A stretch of 64,000 bases of DNA from Burkholderiales bacterium (GTDB lineage: Bacteria > Pseudomonadota > Gammaproteobacteria > Burkholderiales > Methylophilaceae). Positions 1 through 9,007 of this stretch are shown here, piece after piece; the stretch's first letter is position 1; each line of letters begins with the position of its first letter. A program made the position numbers and the translations under genes. The DNA is taken from NCBI GenBank assembly GCA_030827595.1, contig JAURED010000001.1, forward strand, positions 29,061 through 93,060. Direction: 5' to 3'. The notes beneath the pieces are model-generated. The model made no database searches. It saw only the letters and a list, made by a program, of their open reading frames with translations, and was not told the DNA's origin.

Positions 1-1
1 G

Positions 2-730
2 GGAGGTATACCGAAATATGCCCTGCTGTCATTAACAATTCTTGAACCTGAGGATTCTTGGTTATCAAAATTTGCAAAAGGGTTAAGAGCCTGTGCTAAA
101 AAATATAATGTTGAGTTAATTGGTGGAGACACGAACAAAGGTTCCCCATCGATCTCAATTACCATCATAGGCGATGTCTTAAAAAAAAATGTACTTCGCA
201 GAGATCAGGTACAAATCAATGATGAAATTTGGTTAACAAACGAAGTGGGATATGCTGCGCTTCACTTTCAGTACGATAGTATCCCTCAAAAAAATAGGCA
301 AACCATTTCAAACTGCTTAAAAAAAAGTGCTCATGAAGGTTTTGTTAAGCCCATGCCTCCTTTAGGCTTTATTCAAAAAGCAAAAAGTTTGATTCACGGC
401 GCAATTGACTTATCCGATGGATTAGCTGGTGATTTACAACACATCACATTAAAAAATGGTTTTGGAGCAAAGATTAATATTGATAAAATTCCCATGCATA
501 AATGGTTTAGAGAAAATAATTTTTACGAATTAGCGTTAACTGGGGGTGAAGATTATCAAATTTTATTCACTGCTCCTAAAAAAAATAACAATAAAATCAA
601 TAGTTTATTAAAAAAATTTTCAATGAAAGGGGCAATGATTGGTCATGTGTCTAATAAAAAAAGCATTCAGTATGAGCTAGATGGTCAGCCATTTTATTTA
701 AGTAAGGATGGGTTCAGACACTTTGGTTAA
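2..730 (+). CDS. thiL: Thiamine-monophosphate kinase, 5' end outside the window
   Basis: ThiL phosphorylates thiamine monophosphate to the cofactor thiamine diphosphate in the cytoplasm. The ORF track starts at an internal ATG (245), but the same frame is open back to base 2 and encodes typical ThiL sequence there, including LIGGDTNKG. So the 5' end is cut off by the window edge and the ATG at 245 is not the start. Further downstream are the family motifs AIDLSDGLAGDL and LTGGEDYQILFT of the AIR-synthase-like ATP-binding fold. About 242 codons are visible of a family usually 310-340 residues long. The 3' end overlaps pgpA by 23 bp, which suggests cotranscription. Identification is from motifs. 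Confidence 0.95.
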   Translation, partial: GGIPKYALLSLTILEPEDSWLSKFAKGLRACAKKYNVELIGGDTNKGSPSISITIIGDVLKKNVLRRDQVQINDEIWLTNEVGYAALHFQYDSIPQKNRQTISNCLKKSAHEGFVKPMPPLGFIQKAKSLIHGAIDLSDGLAGDLQHITLKNGFGAKINIDKIPMHKWFRENNFYELALTGGEDYQILFTAPKKNNNKINSLLKKFSMKGAMIGHVSNKKSIQYELDGQPFYLSKDGFRHFG

Positions 731-1196
731 TAAGAAATTTTTATGCTCAAACTTTTGGCATTTTATCGCTTTAGGATTCGGCTCAGGGCTTTCAAAAATT
801 GCGCCTGGTTCTTTCGGAACCTTGATGACTTTTGTGTATTTTTTTATGATACATAAACTTGATTTTCAGCTTCAATGCCTCATCTATATCTTGTTATTCT
901 GGTTAAGCTATATCAGTACACAAAAAACTCTTATTAATCTCAACGTCAAAGATCCTTCTTGTATTGTGATTGATGAAATTATTGCATTTCTATTTGTGTT
1001 GATCTGGTTACCATTCAATCCTTATTTGTTTTTTATCGCTTTTATTCTTTTTCGCTTATTTGATATTATCAAACCATGGCCCATAAACCTTCTAGAAAAA
1101 TTACCTGGTGCCTGTGGAGTCATTGCAGATGACATGGGAGCTGCATTAGCAACCCTAATCCTTACATTATTAATCAATATTTATGTCTTCGCTTAA
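708..1196 (+). CDS. pgpA: Phosphatidylglycerophosphatase A
   Basis: PgpA removes the phosphate from phosphatidylglycerol-phosphate in the inner membrane, the last step of phosphatidylglycerol synthesis. The 162-residue protein has the family motifs GFGSGLSKIAPGSFGTL (about residues 23-39), a DEI acidic site, FRLFDIIKPWPI and the metal-binding GVIADDMGA near the C-terminus, between hydrophobic membrane segments. Length matches the family. It overlaps thiL by 23 bp and pncC by 14 bp. thiL-pgpA-cinA order is common in proteobacteria. The ATG at 708 is the only ATG upstream of the conserved region. Confidence 0.95.
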   Translation: MGSDTLVNKKFLCSNFWHFIALGFGSGLSKIAPGSFGTLMTFVYFFMIHKLDFQLQCLIYILLFWLSYISTQKTLINLNVKDPSCIVIDEIIAFLFVLIWLPFNPYLFFIAFILFRLFDIIKPWPINLLEKLPGACGVIADDMGAALATLILTLLINIYVFA

Positions 1197-1671
1197 ACTT
1201 GAGAGAATAGCTGCTAAATTTTTAAATCATCAAGTGAAACTTGTACTTGCAGAATCATGTACGGGGGGTTTAGTCTCTAAAACCTTCACGGATATTCCAG
1301 GTTCATCCGCATGGTTTGATTCTGGATTTGTCACTTATAGCAATAATTCAAAAATCAATTTACTCAAAGTAAGCCCAAATATATTAGAAAAATTTGGAGC
1401 CGTTAGTCAAGAAATTGCTAATGCAATGGCCTTGGGCGCTGAAGCAAACTCGAATGCTAATTTTTCGATAGCAATTACGGGAATCGCCGGCCCTGGAGGT
1501 GGTACAAAGTCAAAACCTGTGGGCACAGTTTTTATTAGTTTTGTTTATCAAAAAAAGATTATTCATGAATATCATCTGAGCTTATCAGGAACTAGAGAAG
1601 AAATTCGAATGGGAACATTAAATTTTATTATCAGTGAGCTAGATAAACTTACTTTTAATATTCAAATATGA
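1183..1671 (+). CDS. pncC: Nicotinamide-nucleotide amidohydrolase, CinA C-terminal domain type
   Basis: This 162-residue protein is the stand-alone C-terminal CinA domain. Members deamidate nicotinamide mononucleotide to nicotinic acid mononucleotide, recycling pyridine nucleotides. Visible motifs are AESCTGG (residues 23-29, with the active-site serine) and GIAGPGGGTKSKPVGTV. The N-terminal molybdopterin-binding-like domain of full CinA is absent, as is usual in this gene position before recA. The start overlaps pgpA by 14 bp. Family assignment is firm. The in vivo substrate is inferred from characterised homologues. Confidence 0.93.
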   Translation: MSSLKLERIAAKFLNHQVKLVLAESCTGGLVSKTFTDIPGSSAWFDSGFVTYSNNSKINLLKVSPNILEKFGAVSQEIANAMALGAEANSNANFSIAITGIAGPGGGTKSKPVGTVFISFVYQKKIIHEYHLSLSGTREEIRMGTLNFIISELDKLTFNIQI

Positions 1672-1715
1672 AATAATTACAAGTCAAATTCACAAATTAC
1701 TGAAAGTTAAACACA

Positions 1716-2751
<1,036 letters not shown>

Positions 2752-2771
<20 letters not shown>

Positions 2772-3210
2772 AGCAGACAAAAAATTAAGGAATCGTGCAC
2801 TCTATTATCTTGCCAAAAGAGAATATAGTTTCCATGAATTAGTAAATAAAACTCTTAACTATGCTGAAGAACTGGGTTTAAATAAAAAGGATTGTGAATT
2901 TATTATAAGTAAACTAAGAGAACAAAATCTGCAATCAGATCAGCGATTTTGTGAATCTTACATTAACTCGAAAAAAAATAAATTTGGTGCCCAAAAAATT
3001 GTTTTTGAATTAACGCAAAAAGGAGTGAGTGAGGATCTTGTAGCAACTTTTATAGGCGAATTAGTAAACAATGAATATGATTTAGCTTTACAAGTCTGGA
3101 ACAAAAAGTATTCTCATGTAACACAAGATATTAACGAAAAAGCAAAACAAATTCGATTTATGCAAAGTCGAGGGTTTAGTTTTGAAACTATAAAAAAAAT
3201 TATTAAATGA
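2752..3210 (+). CDS. recX: Regulatory protein RecX
   Basis: RecX binds RecA filaments and limits recombinase activity. The 152-residue protein is helical and basic, with the RecX-type start [18 protein letters not shown] and repeats of three-helix units ([35 protein letters not shown]). It overlaps recA by 20 bp and alaS by 4 bp (ATGA), so it is probably translated by coupling with recA. A slightly later start cannot be excluded because the first eight residues are not conserved. Confidence 0.93.
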
Positions 3211-5828
3211 AACAATTAACCAGCAACGAAATTAGACACATTTTTCTCGAGTTCTTTAAAGAAAAAAACCATACCATTGTATCCTCGAGTAGCTTGGTCC
3301 CTCATAATGACCCAACACTCCTGTTCACCAATGCCGGGATGAATCAATTTAAAGATTATTTTCTGGGCCAACAAAAACCAAAATTTTTAAGAGCCGCAAC
3401 AAGTCAAAAATGTGTACGTGCCGGAGGAAAACATAACGACCTTGAAAATGTTGGCTACACTGCGCGGCATCATACTTTTTTTGAGATGTTGGGTAACTTT
3501 AGTTTTGGTGATTATTTTAAAAAAGAAGCAATTGTTTTCGCCTGGGAACTTTTAACGGAGAAATTCCATATCCCAGCCAATAAGCTTCTAGTAACTGTAT
3601 ATCATGAAGACGAAGAAGCATTTGACATTTGGAAAAATACCATCAACCTTCCCCATGAAAAAATAATAAAAATTGGGGATAAATCTGACAAATATATTTC
3701 AGATAACTTCTGGATGATGGGGGATACAGGTCCATGTGGACCATGTAGTGAAATTTTCTTTGATCATGGCTCAGAGATTCCTGGAGGTCCCCCAGGGAGC
3801 GAAAATGAGGATGGTGATCGATTTATTGAGATCTGGAACTTGGTATTTATGCAATTTAACCGAAAAGAAGATGGGACAATGGAGCTGCTTCCAAAACCTT
3901 CTGTTGATACCGGAATGGGTCTCGAACGAATTTCTGCTGTGCTTCAATCCGTACATTCTAATTATGAGATTGATTTATTCCAAAGCCTTATTAAACATGC
4001 AGCAAAAACACTGGGCGTAAAAGATCATTTACTACCGTCATTAAAAGTCATCGCGGATCATGTTCGCTCGATTACATTTTTAATTAATGACGGAGTCCAG
4101 CCATCAAATGATGGTCGAGGTTATGTCCTCCGAAGAATAATGCGTCGAGCTATACGACACGGTTATAAGCTTGGAGCACAATCTCCTTTTCTAGCATCTA
4201 TAATTCATAGTGTCGCTGAGAATATGAATGAAGCTTATCCAGAATTAAGTATAAACATAAAAAAAATACAAGCGATCACGGCTCAGGAAGAAGATAAATT
4301 TTTTGAAACCATTGCCAATGGTATGGAATTAGTAGATCGTGAAATCATCAGATTAAAAACAGAAAAATTAACCCAATTTGATGGTGAAATAGCTTTTAAA
4401 TTACATGATACATATGGATTTCCAATTGATCTAACTGCAGATATTTGTCGAGAAAACGACATCACCATTGATCAAAAAGTATTTGATCAAGAAATGGAAA
4501 AACAAAAAAATCAAGCAAAAAGTGCAAATAACTTTAAAGCCTCTGTTCAAATAAAAATTGATAAAGAGCCAACCGTTTTTCATGGATATTCAGATATTAA
4601 GACAGAGTCATCTATAGAAGCCATCATTGTAGATGATAATTTGGTGAATGAAATTAGTGGTAACCAGTTATGTGGCATAGTTGTCAATAACACACCTTTC
4701 TATGCTGAATCTGGAGGTCAAGTTGGTGACGTTGGCGAAATTTTTAATGATCAAATGATATTTACAGTTTCCGATACCCAAAAACTCCCGAATGGAGTAG
4801 TTGTTCATATGGGTCAGATCACCCAAGGTCATATTCAGCTCTCTGACAAAGTGACCTGTGCGGTTAATGCAAAAAGGAGAGATTCTATAAAAAGAAATCA
4901 CTCCGCAACACACCTATTACATAAGGCCCTTAAGTCTGTTTTAGGTGATCATGTTGAACAAAAGGGATCTCTGGTAGATGAATTTAAAACAAGATTTGAT
5001 TTCTCTCACTCCGGTCAAATGACTTTTGAACAACTATGCAAAGTGGAATCTCTGGTTAATGAAGAAATACTTAAAAATAATTCTACACAAGCAGAAATTA
5101 TGCCAATTGAAGTTGCAAAAAAAAGCGGGGCAATGATGCTTTTTGGAGAAAAATATGATGATAATGTTCGCGTATTAACCATTGGTAACAGCAAAGAATT
5201 ATGTGGAGGAACGCATGTAACCGCTACAGGGGACATTGGACTTTTTAAAATAATTTCTGAAAATGGAATATCGTCTGGAGTCAGAAGAATTGAGGCTACG
5301 ACCGGGTTTAATATTTTAGAATTATTGAATAAACAAGATTCATTATTAAATCTATCAGCTAAGGAATTAAAAACATCTAAAGAAGAATTATCCATAAAAA
5401 TTAAACAAGTTGTTGATCAAATTAAAGACCAAGAAAAACAAATTAATCTCTTAAAACAGAAAATTACGAATAATTCAAAAAGTGACCTAATAAATCAAGT
5501 TGAAATAATTAAAGGAAATAAAGTTTTAATTGCTAGGCTTGACGCCATTGAAACTCCTCAACTGCGCACCTTGATTGACAATCTTAAAGAGGGGATTGGT
5601 TCTGGAATTATAATTTTAGCTTCAACTGTTGATGAAAAAATAAATATTGGTGTAGGTATTACAAAAGATATTACTAATCAGTATCATGCTGGTAAAATAG
5701 CAAGCCAAATTGCTGAAATGGTTGATGGAAAAGGTGGAGGAAAACCAGAAATGGCAATGGCAGGGGGGCATAACATTAAACAACTTCCCAAAGCACTAGA
5801 ACACATTAAAGAAATTTTAAATACATGA
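3207..5828 (+). CDS. alaS: Alanyl-tRNA synthetase
   Basis: AlaS charges tRNA-Ala and edits misacylated Ser or Gly. At 873 residues it is full length. Order of domains: class II catalytic core (FTNAGMNQFKDYFLG, then CVRAGGKHNDLENVG), tRNA-recognition helices, the editing domain with its zinc/deacylase motifs (HSATHLLHKAL and CGGTHV), a coiled-coil stretch rich in Lys/Glu, and the DHHA1-type C-terminal domain (DGKGGGKPEMAMAGG). The recA-recX-alaS order is widespread. The start codon overlaps the recX stop by 4 bp, and the stop overlaps the lysC start in the same way. Confidence 0.99.
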   Translation: MKQLTSNEIRHIFLEFFKEKNHTIVSSSSLVPHNDPTLLFTNAGMNQFKDYFLGQQKPKFLRAATSQKCVRAGGKHNDLENVGYTARHHTFFEMLGNFSFGDYFKKEAIVFAWELLTEKFHIPANKLLVTVYHEDEEAFDIWKNTINLPHEKIIKIGDKSDKYISDNFWMMGDTGPCGPCSEIFFDHGSEIPGGPPGSENEDGDRFIEIWNLVFMQFNRKEDGTMELLPKPSVDTGMGLERISAVLQSVHSNYEIDLFQSLIKHAAKTLGVKDHLLPSLKVIADHVRSITFLINDGVQPSNDGRGYVLRRIMRRAIRHGYKLGAQSPFLASIIHSVAENMNEAYPELSINIKKIQAITAQEEDKFFETIANGMELVDREIIRLKTEKLTQFDGEIAFKLHDTYGFPIDLTADICRENDITIDQKVFDQEMEKQKNQAKSANNFKASVQIKIDKEPTVFHGYSDIKTESSIEAIIVDDNLVNEISGNQLCGIVVNNTPFYAESGGQVGDVGEIFNDQMIFTVSDTQKLPNGVVVHMGQITQGHIQLSDKVTCAVNAKRRDSIKRNHSATHLLHKALKSVLGDHVEQKGSLVDEFKTRFDFSHSGQMTFEQLCKVESLVNEEILKNNSTQAEIMPIEVAKKSGAMMLFGEKYDDNVRVLTIGNSKELCGGTHVTATGDIGLFKIISENGISSGVRRIEATTGFNILELLNKQDSLLNLSAKELKTSKEELSIKIKQVVDQIKDQEKQINLLKQKITNNSKSDLINQVEIIKGNKVLIARLDAIETPQLRTLIDNLKEGIGSGIIILASTVDEKINIGVGITKDITNQYHAGKIASQIAEMVDGKGGGKPEMAMAGGHNIKQLPKALEHIKEILNT

Positions 5829-7045
5829 GCCTGATTGTACAAAAATATGGAGGCACTTCTGTTGCCAATCCGGAACGTATTAATGCGGTTGCCGATCGCG
5901 TTAAACGCTTCGTGGATAAAGGTCACAAAGTCGTGGTGGTGGTATCTGCAATGTCTGGAGAGACCAATAAGTTGCTTCAGTTCATTAGTGATGTCAATAA
6001 AAAACCGGATCCTAGAGAATCTGATGTAGTTTTATCTACTGGAGAGCAAGTTACCATAGGTTTAACAGCATTGGCTATTCAAGCTCGGGGGGTAAAAGCT
6101 AAAAGTTACACCGGGGCTCAAGTTAAGATCCTTACAGACAACGCCCACTCTAAAGCTCGAATAATTAATATTGGCACTGAGAATATTCGAAAGGATTTAG
6201 ATAGTGGTTATGTATTAGTCATTGCTGGATTTCAGGGCGCTGATGAGCAAGGAAATATCACAACACTAGGAAGAGGCGGCTCTGATACAACTGCAGTTGC
6301 AATTGCTGCTGCATTGGGTGCGGATGAATGTCAAATATATACAGACGTAAATGGTATTTATACCACTGACCCAAGAGTTGTGTCTAATGCGAGAAAATTA
6401 AAGTCAATTACATTTGAAGAAATGTTAGAAATGGCAAGTCTTGGCTCAAAAGTTTTGCAAATACGATCCGTCGAATTTGCTGGTAAATACAAAGTTAATT
6501 TGCGAGTTCTCTCAAGTTTTGAAGAAGATGGTGAGGGAACTATTATTACATATGAGGAAAGTCATAAAATGGAAGATCCAATAATTTCAGGAATAGCTTT
6601 TAATCGTGATGAGGCTAAAGTAACCGTGGAAAGTATTCCAGATAAACCAGGAATTGCATATCAAATTCTTGGGCCAATTGCGGAACAGAATATTGATGTG
6701 GACATGATCATTCAGAATATTGGGCATGATGGACTGAATGATTTTACCTTTACAGTAAATAAAACTGAATTGGATAAAACAATTGAGATCTTAGAAAACA
6801 TGAAAGATCATTTAGGTGCTAAAACAATTATTGGTGACTCAAACATTGCTAAACTTTCTCTTGTAGGCGTTGGAATGAAATCACATGTTGGTGTGGCAAG
6901 CAAGATGTTTAGAACACTATCCGAGGAAGGTATTAATATCTCAACCATATCCACCAGTGAGATTAAAATATCTATTCTCATTGAAGAAAAATCTCTAGAT
7001 GCCGCAGTTCAATCTCTTCATAAAGCATTTAACTTAGATCAATGA
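5825..7045 (+). CDS. lysC: Aspartate kinase
   Basis: Aspartokinase phosphorylates aspartate, the first step toward lysine, threonine, methionine and diaminopimelate for peptidoglycan. The 406-residue protein begins with the amino-acid-kinase motif KYGGTSV (residues 7-13), has GRGGSDTTAVAIA in the catalytic domain, and ends with two ACT domains (about residues 265-400), which in this family bind lysine or threonine for feedback control. No homoserine dehydrogenase domain is fused. It is coupled to alaS by an ATGA overlap and is the last gene before tRNA-Ser. Confidence 0.97.
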   Translation: MSLIVQKYGGTSVANPERINAVADRVKRFVDKGHKVVVVVSAMSGETNKLLQFISDVNKKPDPRESDVVLSTGEQVTIGLTALAIQARGVKAKSYTGAQVKILTDNAHSKARIINIGTENIRKDLDSGYVLVIAGFQGADEQGNITTLGRGGSDTTAVAIAAALGADECQIYTDVNGIYTTDPRVVSNARKLKSITFEEMLEMASLGSKVLQIRSVEFAGKYKVNLRVLSSFEEDGEGTIITYEESHKMEDPIISGIAFNRDEAKVTVESIPDKPGIAYQILGPIAEQNIDVDMIIQNIGHDGLNDFTFTVNKTELDKTIEILENMKDHLGAKTIIGDSNIAKLSLVGVGMKSHVGVASKMFRTLSEEGINISTISTSEIKISILIEEKSLDAAVQSLHKAFNLDQ

Positions 7046-7074
7046 TTGGGATCTAGCTTAATTTCATTTAGAAT
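7046..7074 (+). promoter_or_regulatory. Probable sigma70 promoter of tRNA-Ser
   Basis: TTGGGA (7046-7051) and TAGAAT (7069-7074) are separated by exactly 17 bp. Transcription would start near 7081, just ahead of the tRNA at 7090. The -35 element directly follows the lysC stop codon. This is pattern matching only. Confidence 0.5.
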
Positions 7075-7089
7075 ATAGTTTAAAAATTA

Positions 7090-7183
7090 GGAGAGCTGGC
7101 CGAGTGGTCGAAGGCACTTCCCTGCTAAGGAAGCATACGGGTTTAAGCCTGTATCGAGGGTTCGAATCCCTCGCTCTCCGCCA
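7090..7183 (+). tRNA. tRNA-Ser (anticodon GCU)
   Basis: The cloverleaf is complete. Acceptor GGAGAGC pairs with GCTCTCC, followed by discriminator G and an encoded CCA. The anticodon stem CTTCC/GGAAG holds the loop CTGCTAA, giving anticodon GCT (AGC/AGU serine codons). The long variable arm expected for tRNA-Ser is present, and the T-loop is TTCGAAT. Confidence 0.97.
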
Positions 7184-7206
7184 TTTTTATATCAAGGGAG
7201 ACCCAG

Positions 7207-7716
7207 ATGCAACAGCCAATGTATGACTTATCCGTACCAATGATCATCAAAATGCTTGAAAATTTGATAAACATATTAAATAAAGCTCAGAGATTTGCTG
7301 ATAAAAAAAAATTTGACAGTGTTATTTTTGTTGAAAGCCGTCTGATTGCAGACATGTACCCCTTATCTCGTCAAATTCAGATTGGTACTGACATGGTCAG
7401 AAAAGGAATAGGAAGACTTGCCAATAAAAAATTTCCTAACTACCAAGATAATGAAAAAACAATAAAACAATTACAAAACCGCATTACGAAAACTATTAAT
7501 TTCTTAAAAAAAATTAAACCAAAAGACATGATAAATTCTGAAAATAAACCCATCGAATTTTCTATTCGTGAGCATAAATTTTCCTTTAGTAATGGCGAAG
7601 ATTATTTAAAAAGATGGATTCTTCCTCATTTCTTTTTTCATATGACCACCGCCTATAATATTCTTAGAATGAACGGGGTTAATCTTGGAAAATGGGATTA
7701 CACAGGAAAGTTTTAA
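7207..7716 (+). CDS. DUF1993 family protein
   Basis: The 169-residue protein matches the DUF1993 pattern: an N-terminal helix with MLENLINILNKAQRFA, a central conserved FVESRLIADMYPLSRQIQI, and a C-terminal helix with H and Y residues (LPHFFFHMTTAYNILRMNG). Proteins of this family resemble small helical DinB-like bundles, and their function is unknown. There is no signal peptide or membrane segment. A good Shine-Dalgarno (GGGAG) precedes the ATG. Its stop TAA overlaps the ATG of the next gene (TAATG), so the two are probably one operon. Confidence 0.85.
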   Translation: MQQPMYDLSVPMIIKMLENLINILNKAQRFADKKKFDSVIFVESRLIADMYPLSRQIQIGTDMVRKGIGRLANKKFPNYQDNEKTIKQLQNRITKTINFLKKIKPKDMINSENKPIEFSIREHKFSFSNGEDYLKRWILPHFFFHMTTAYNILRMNGVNLGKWDYTGKF

Positions 7717-8801
7717 TGTATTTAAAAGGATTAATATTATTTTTTAGTCTGTTGTTAATTAGCTGTAGTCAATTTGGGCCTGATTTTATGAAAGCAGGCA
7801 GAAATGAATATAACAAAGTATTGGCGCAGACAGATGACGAGGAAATTTTATTAAATTTAATCCGTCTTCGATATGCCGATAATCCCACTTTTTTAAAAGT
7901 CAGCAGCGTATCAACTGCATTTAACTGGAAAGAGGGTTTTGGAATTAATGGCTCGATTTTTGATGGGGCTACGACATCAAATAACGTCGGAGTTCGAGGT
8001 AATACAGAATACATCGAAAAACCAACCATCACTTATTCGCCATTGTCAGGAGCAGATTTCGTAAAAAATGTCTTAACCCCAGTCGACCACGAAGTAATTT
8101 TATTGCTAGCTCGATCTGGGTGGAGTATTGAACGTATCCTAAGATTAACGGTAAACCGCATTAATAATATCAATAATGCATCAGAAGCCTCTGGTCCAAC
8201 CCCATCTGAGGCCCCAGAATTTGATGAATTCATTCAATTATCAAAAGATTTTAGAGATTTGCAAAAGACATCTAAGATCACCCTTGGCTATCAACTTGAA
8301 GGTAACCCAGACGAATTGGCTTTATTAATTCAGAAAGACTATAGAAATGATCCAATGGTAAATCGCCTTTTAAATGATCTTAAAATTGAAACCAAAAACA
8401 ATATCATCCCAATTACTAAAAACTATTTTGATTCAACGCAAAATTCAAAAATACAACTTGAATCTCGCTCTCTAGCGGGTATACTTTTTTTCCTTTCCCA
8501 TGGAGTTGAGGTACCCACTGATGACATTGCAAATGGAAGAGTAACCGTTACCAAAAATAAAAATGGCGAAATCTTTGATTGGCAAAAAGTGCTTGATGGA
8601 TTATTTACAGTTTACACCTCAAAAAATCCTCCAGAACAGGCCACTATAGCTGTTGAATATCGAGGTAATTGGTTTTATATAAAAGACAATGATATGCAAA
8701 GCAAATATACCCTCATGTTACTCAATCAAATTTCTGCTCTCCAGTCAGGAAAAATAGAAAAATCTGGCCCTATTTTAACGCTTCCCGTATCGAGCAACTA
8801 G
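7716..8801 (+). CDS. Conserved lipoprotein of unknown function
   Basis: The start at 7716 is preferred over the track's 7692 because it gives a clean lipoprotein signal: Met-Tyr-Leu-Lys, a hydrophobic stretch, then the lipobox LLISC. It also couples to the upstream gene through TAATG. The mature protein of roughly 345 residues has a conserved N-terminal block (LLNLIRLRYADNPTFLKVSS), a beta-rich glycine and asparagine region, the block TITYSPLSGADFVKNVL, and an alpha-helical part beginning SGWSIERILRLTVNRIN. I recognise this pattern from unnamed proteobacterial envelope proteins but know of no assigned function. Export and lipidation are inferred from the signal. Confidence 0.8.
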   Translation: MYLKGLILFFSLLLISCSQFGPDFMKAGRNEYNKVLAQTDDEEILLNLIRLRYADNPTFLKVSSVSTAFNWKEGFGINGSIFDGATTSNNVGVRGNTEYIEKPTITYSPLSGADFVKNVLTPVDHEVILLLARSGWSIERILRLTVNRINNINNASEASGPTPSEAPEFDEFIQLSKDFRDLQKTSKITLGYQLEGNPDELALLIQKDYRNDPMVNRLLNDLKIETKNNIIPITKNYFDSTQNSKIQLESRSLAGILFFLSHGVEVPTDDIANGRVTVTKNKNGEIFDWQKVLDGLFTVYTSKNPPEQATIAVEYRGNWFYIKDNDMQSKYTLMLLNQISALQSGKIEKSGPILTLPVSSN

Positions 8802-8822
8802 TTAATCTATGTGTTTTAAGGA

Positions 8823-8828
8823 TATAAT
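8823..8828 (+). promoter_or_regulatory. -10 element of the tRNA-Arg pair
   Basis: A perfect TATAAT lies 9 bp before the first tRNA-Arg. It is followed by a G+C-rich discriminator (ACGGGTGACG), unlike the surrounding AT-rich DNA and typical of stable-RNA promoters under stringent control. No good -35 is visible at 16-18 bp. Confidence 0.5.
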
Positions 8829-8837
8829 ACGGGTGAC

Positions 8838-8914
8838 GCGCCCGTAGCTCAGCTGGATAGAGTACTTGGCTACGAACCAAGGGGTCAGGAGTTCGAATCT
8901 CTTCGGGCGCGCCA
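8838..8914 (+). tRNA. tRNA-Arg (anticodon ACG)
   Basis: A 77-nt cloverleaf with acceptor GCGCCCG/CGGGCGC, discriminator G and encoded CCA. The anticodon stem CTTGG/CCAAG encloses CTACGAA, so the anticodon is ACG. In bacteria A34 is normally deaminated to inosine by TadA to read CGU, CGC and CGA. Confidence 0.97.
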
Positions 8915-8927
8915 TTTAAATCTGTCT

Positions 8928-9004
8928 GCGCCCGTAGCTCAGCTGGATAGAGTACTTGGCTTCGAACCAAGTGGTCAGGAGTTCGAATCTCTTCGGGCGC
9001 GCCA
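8928..9004 (+). tRNA. tRNA-Arg (anticodon UCG)
   Basis: A tandem copy of the preceding tRNA after a 13-bp spacer. The two differ at only two of 77 positions: the first anticodon base (A to T, giving TCG) and the first variable-loop base (G to T). The cloverleaf is intact and CCA is encoded. It is expected to read CGA and CGG. The gene ends 4 bp from the 3' end of the opposing protease gene. Confidence 0.96.
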
Positions 9005-9007
9005 AAT

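Noticed and set aside
245-730. ATG 245 as start of thiL
   Set aside because: The frame is open to base 2 and encodes conserved ThiL sequence; the gene is cut by the window edge.
1672-1715. LexA box before recA
   Set aside because: I looked for CTGT-N8-ACAG and close forms and found none; a different LexA type cannot be judged by eye.
5015-5395. 126-aa minus-strand ORF inside alaS
   Set aside because: Shadow of alaS with no start signal or family features.
7692-7715. Longer start of the lipoprotein gene
   Set aside because: It would put eight charged residues before the signal peptide and lose the TAATG coupling.
8770-8970. Minus-strand ORF of 66 aa with repeated VRSQVLYPAELRA
   Set aside because: It is the antisense of the two tRNA-Arg genes; the repeat is the tRNA duplication. 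A well-known false ORF type.
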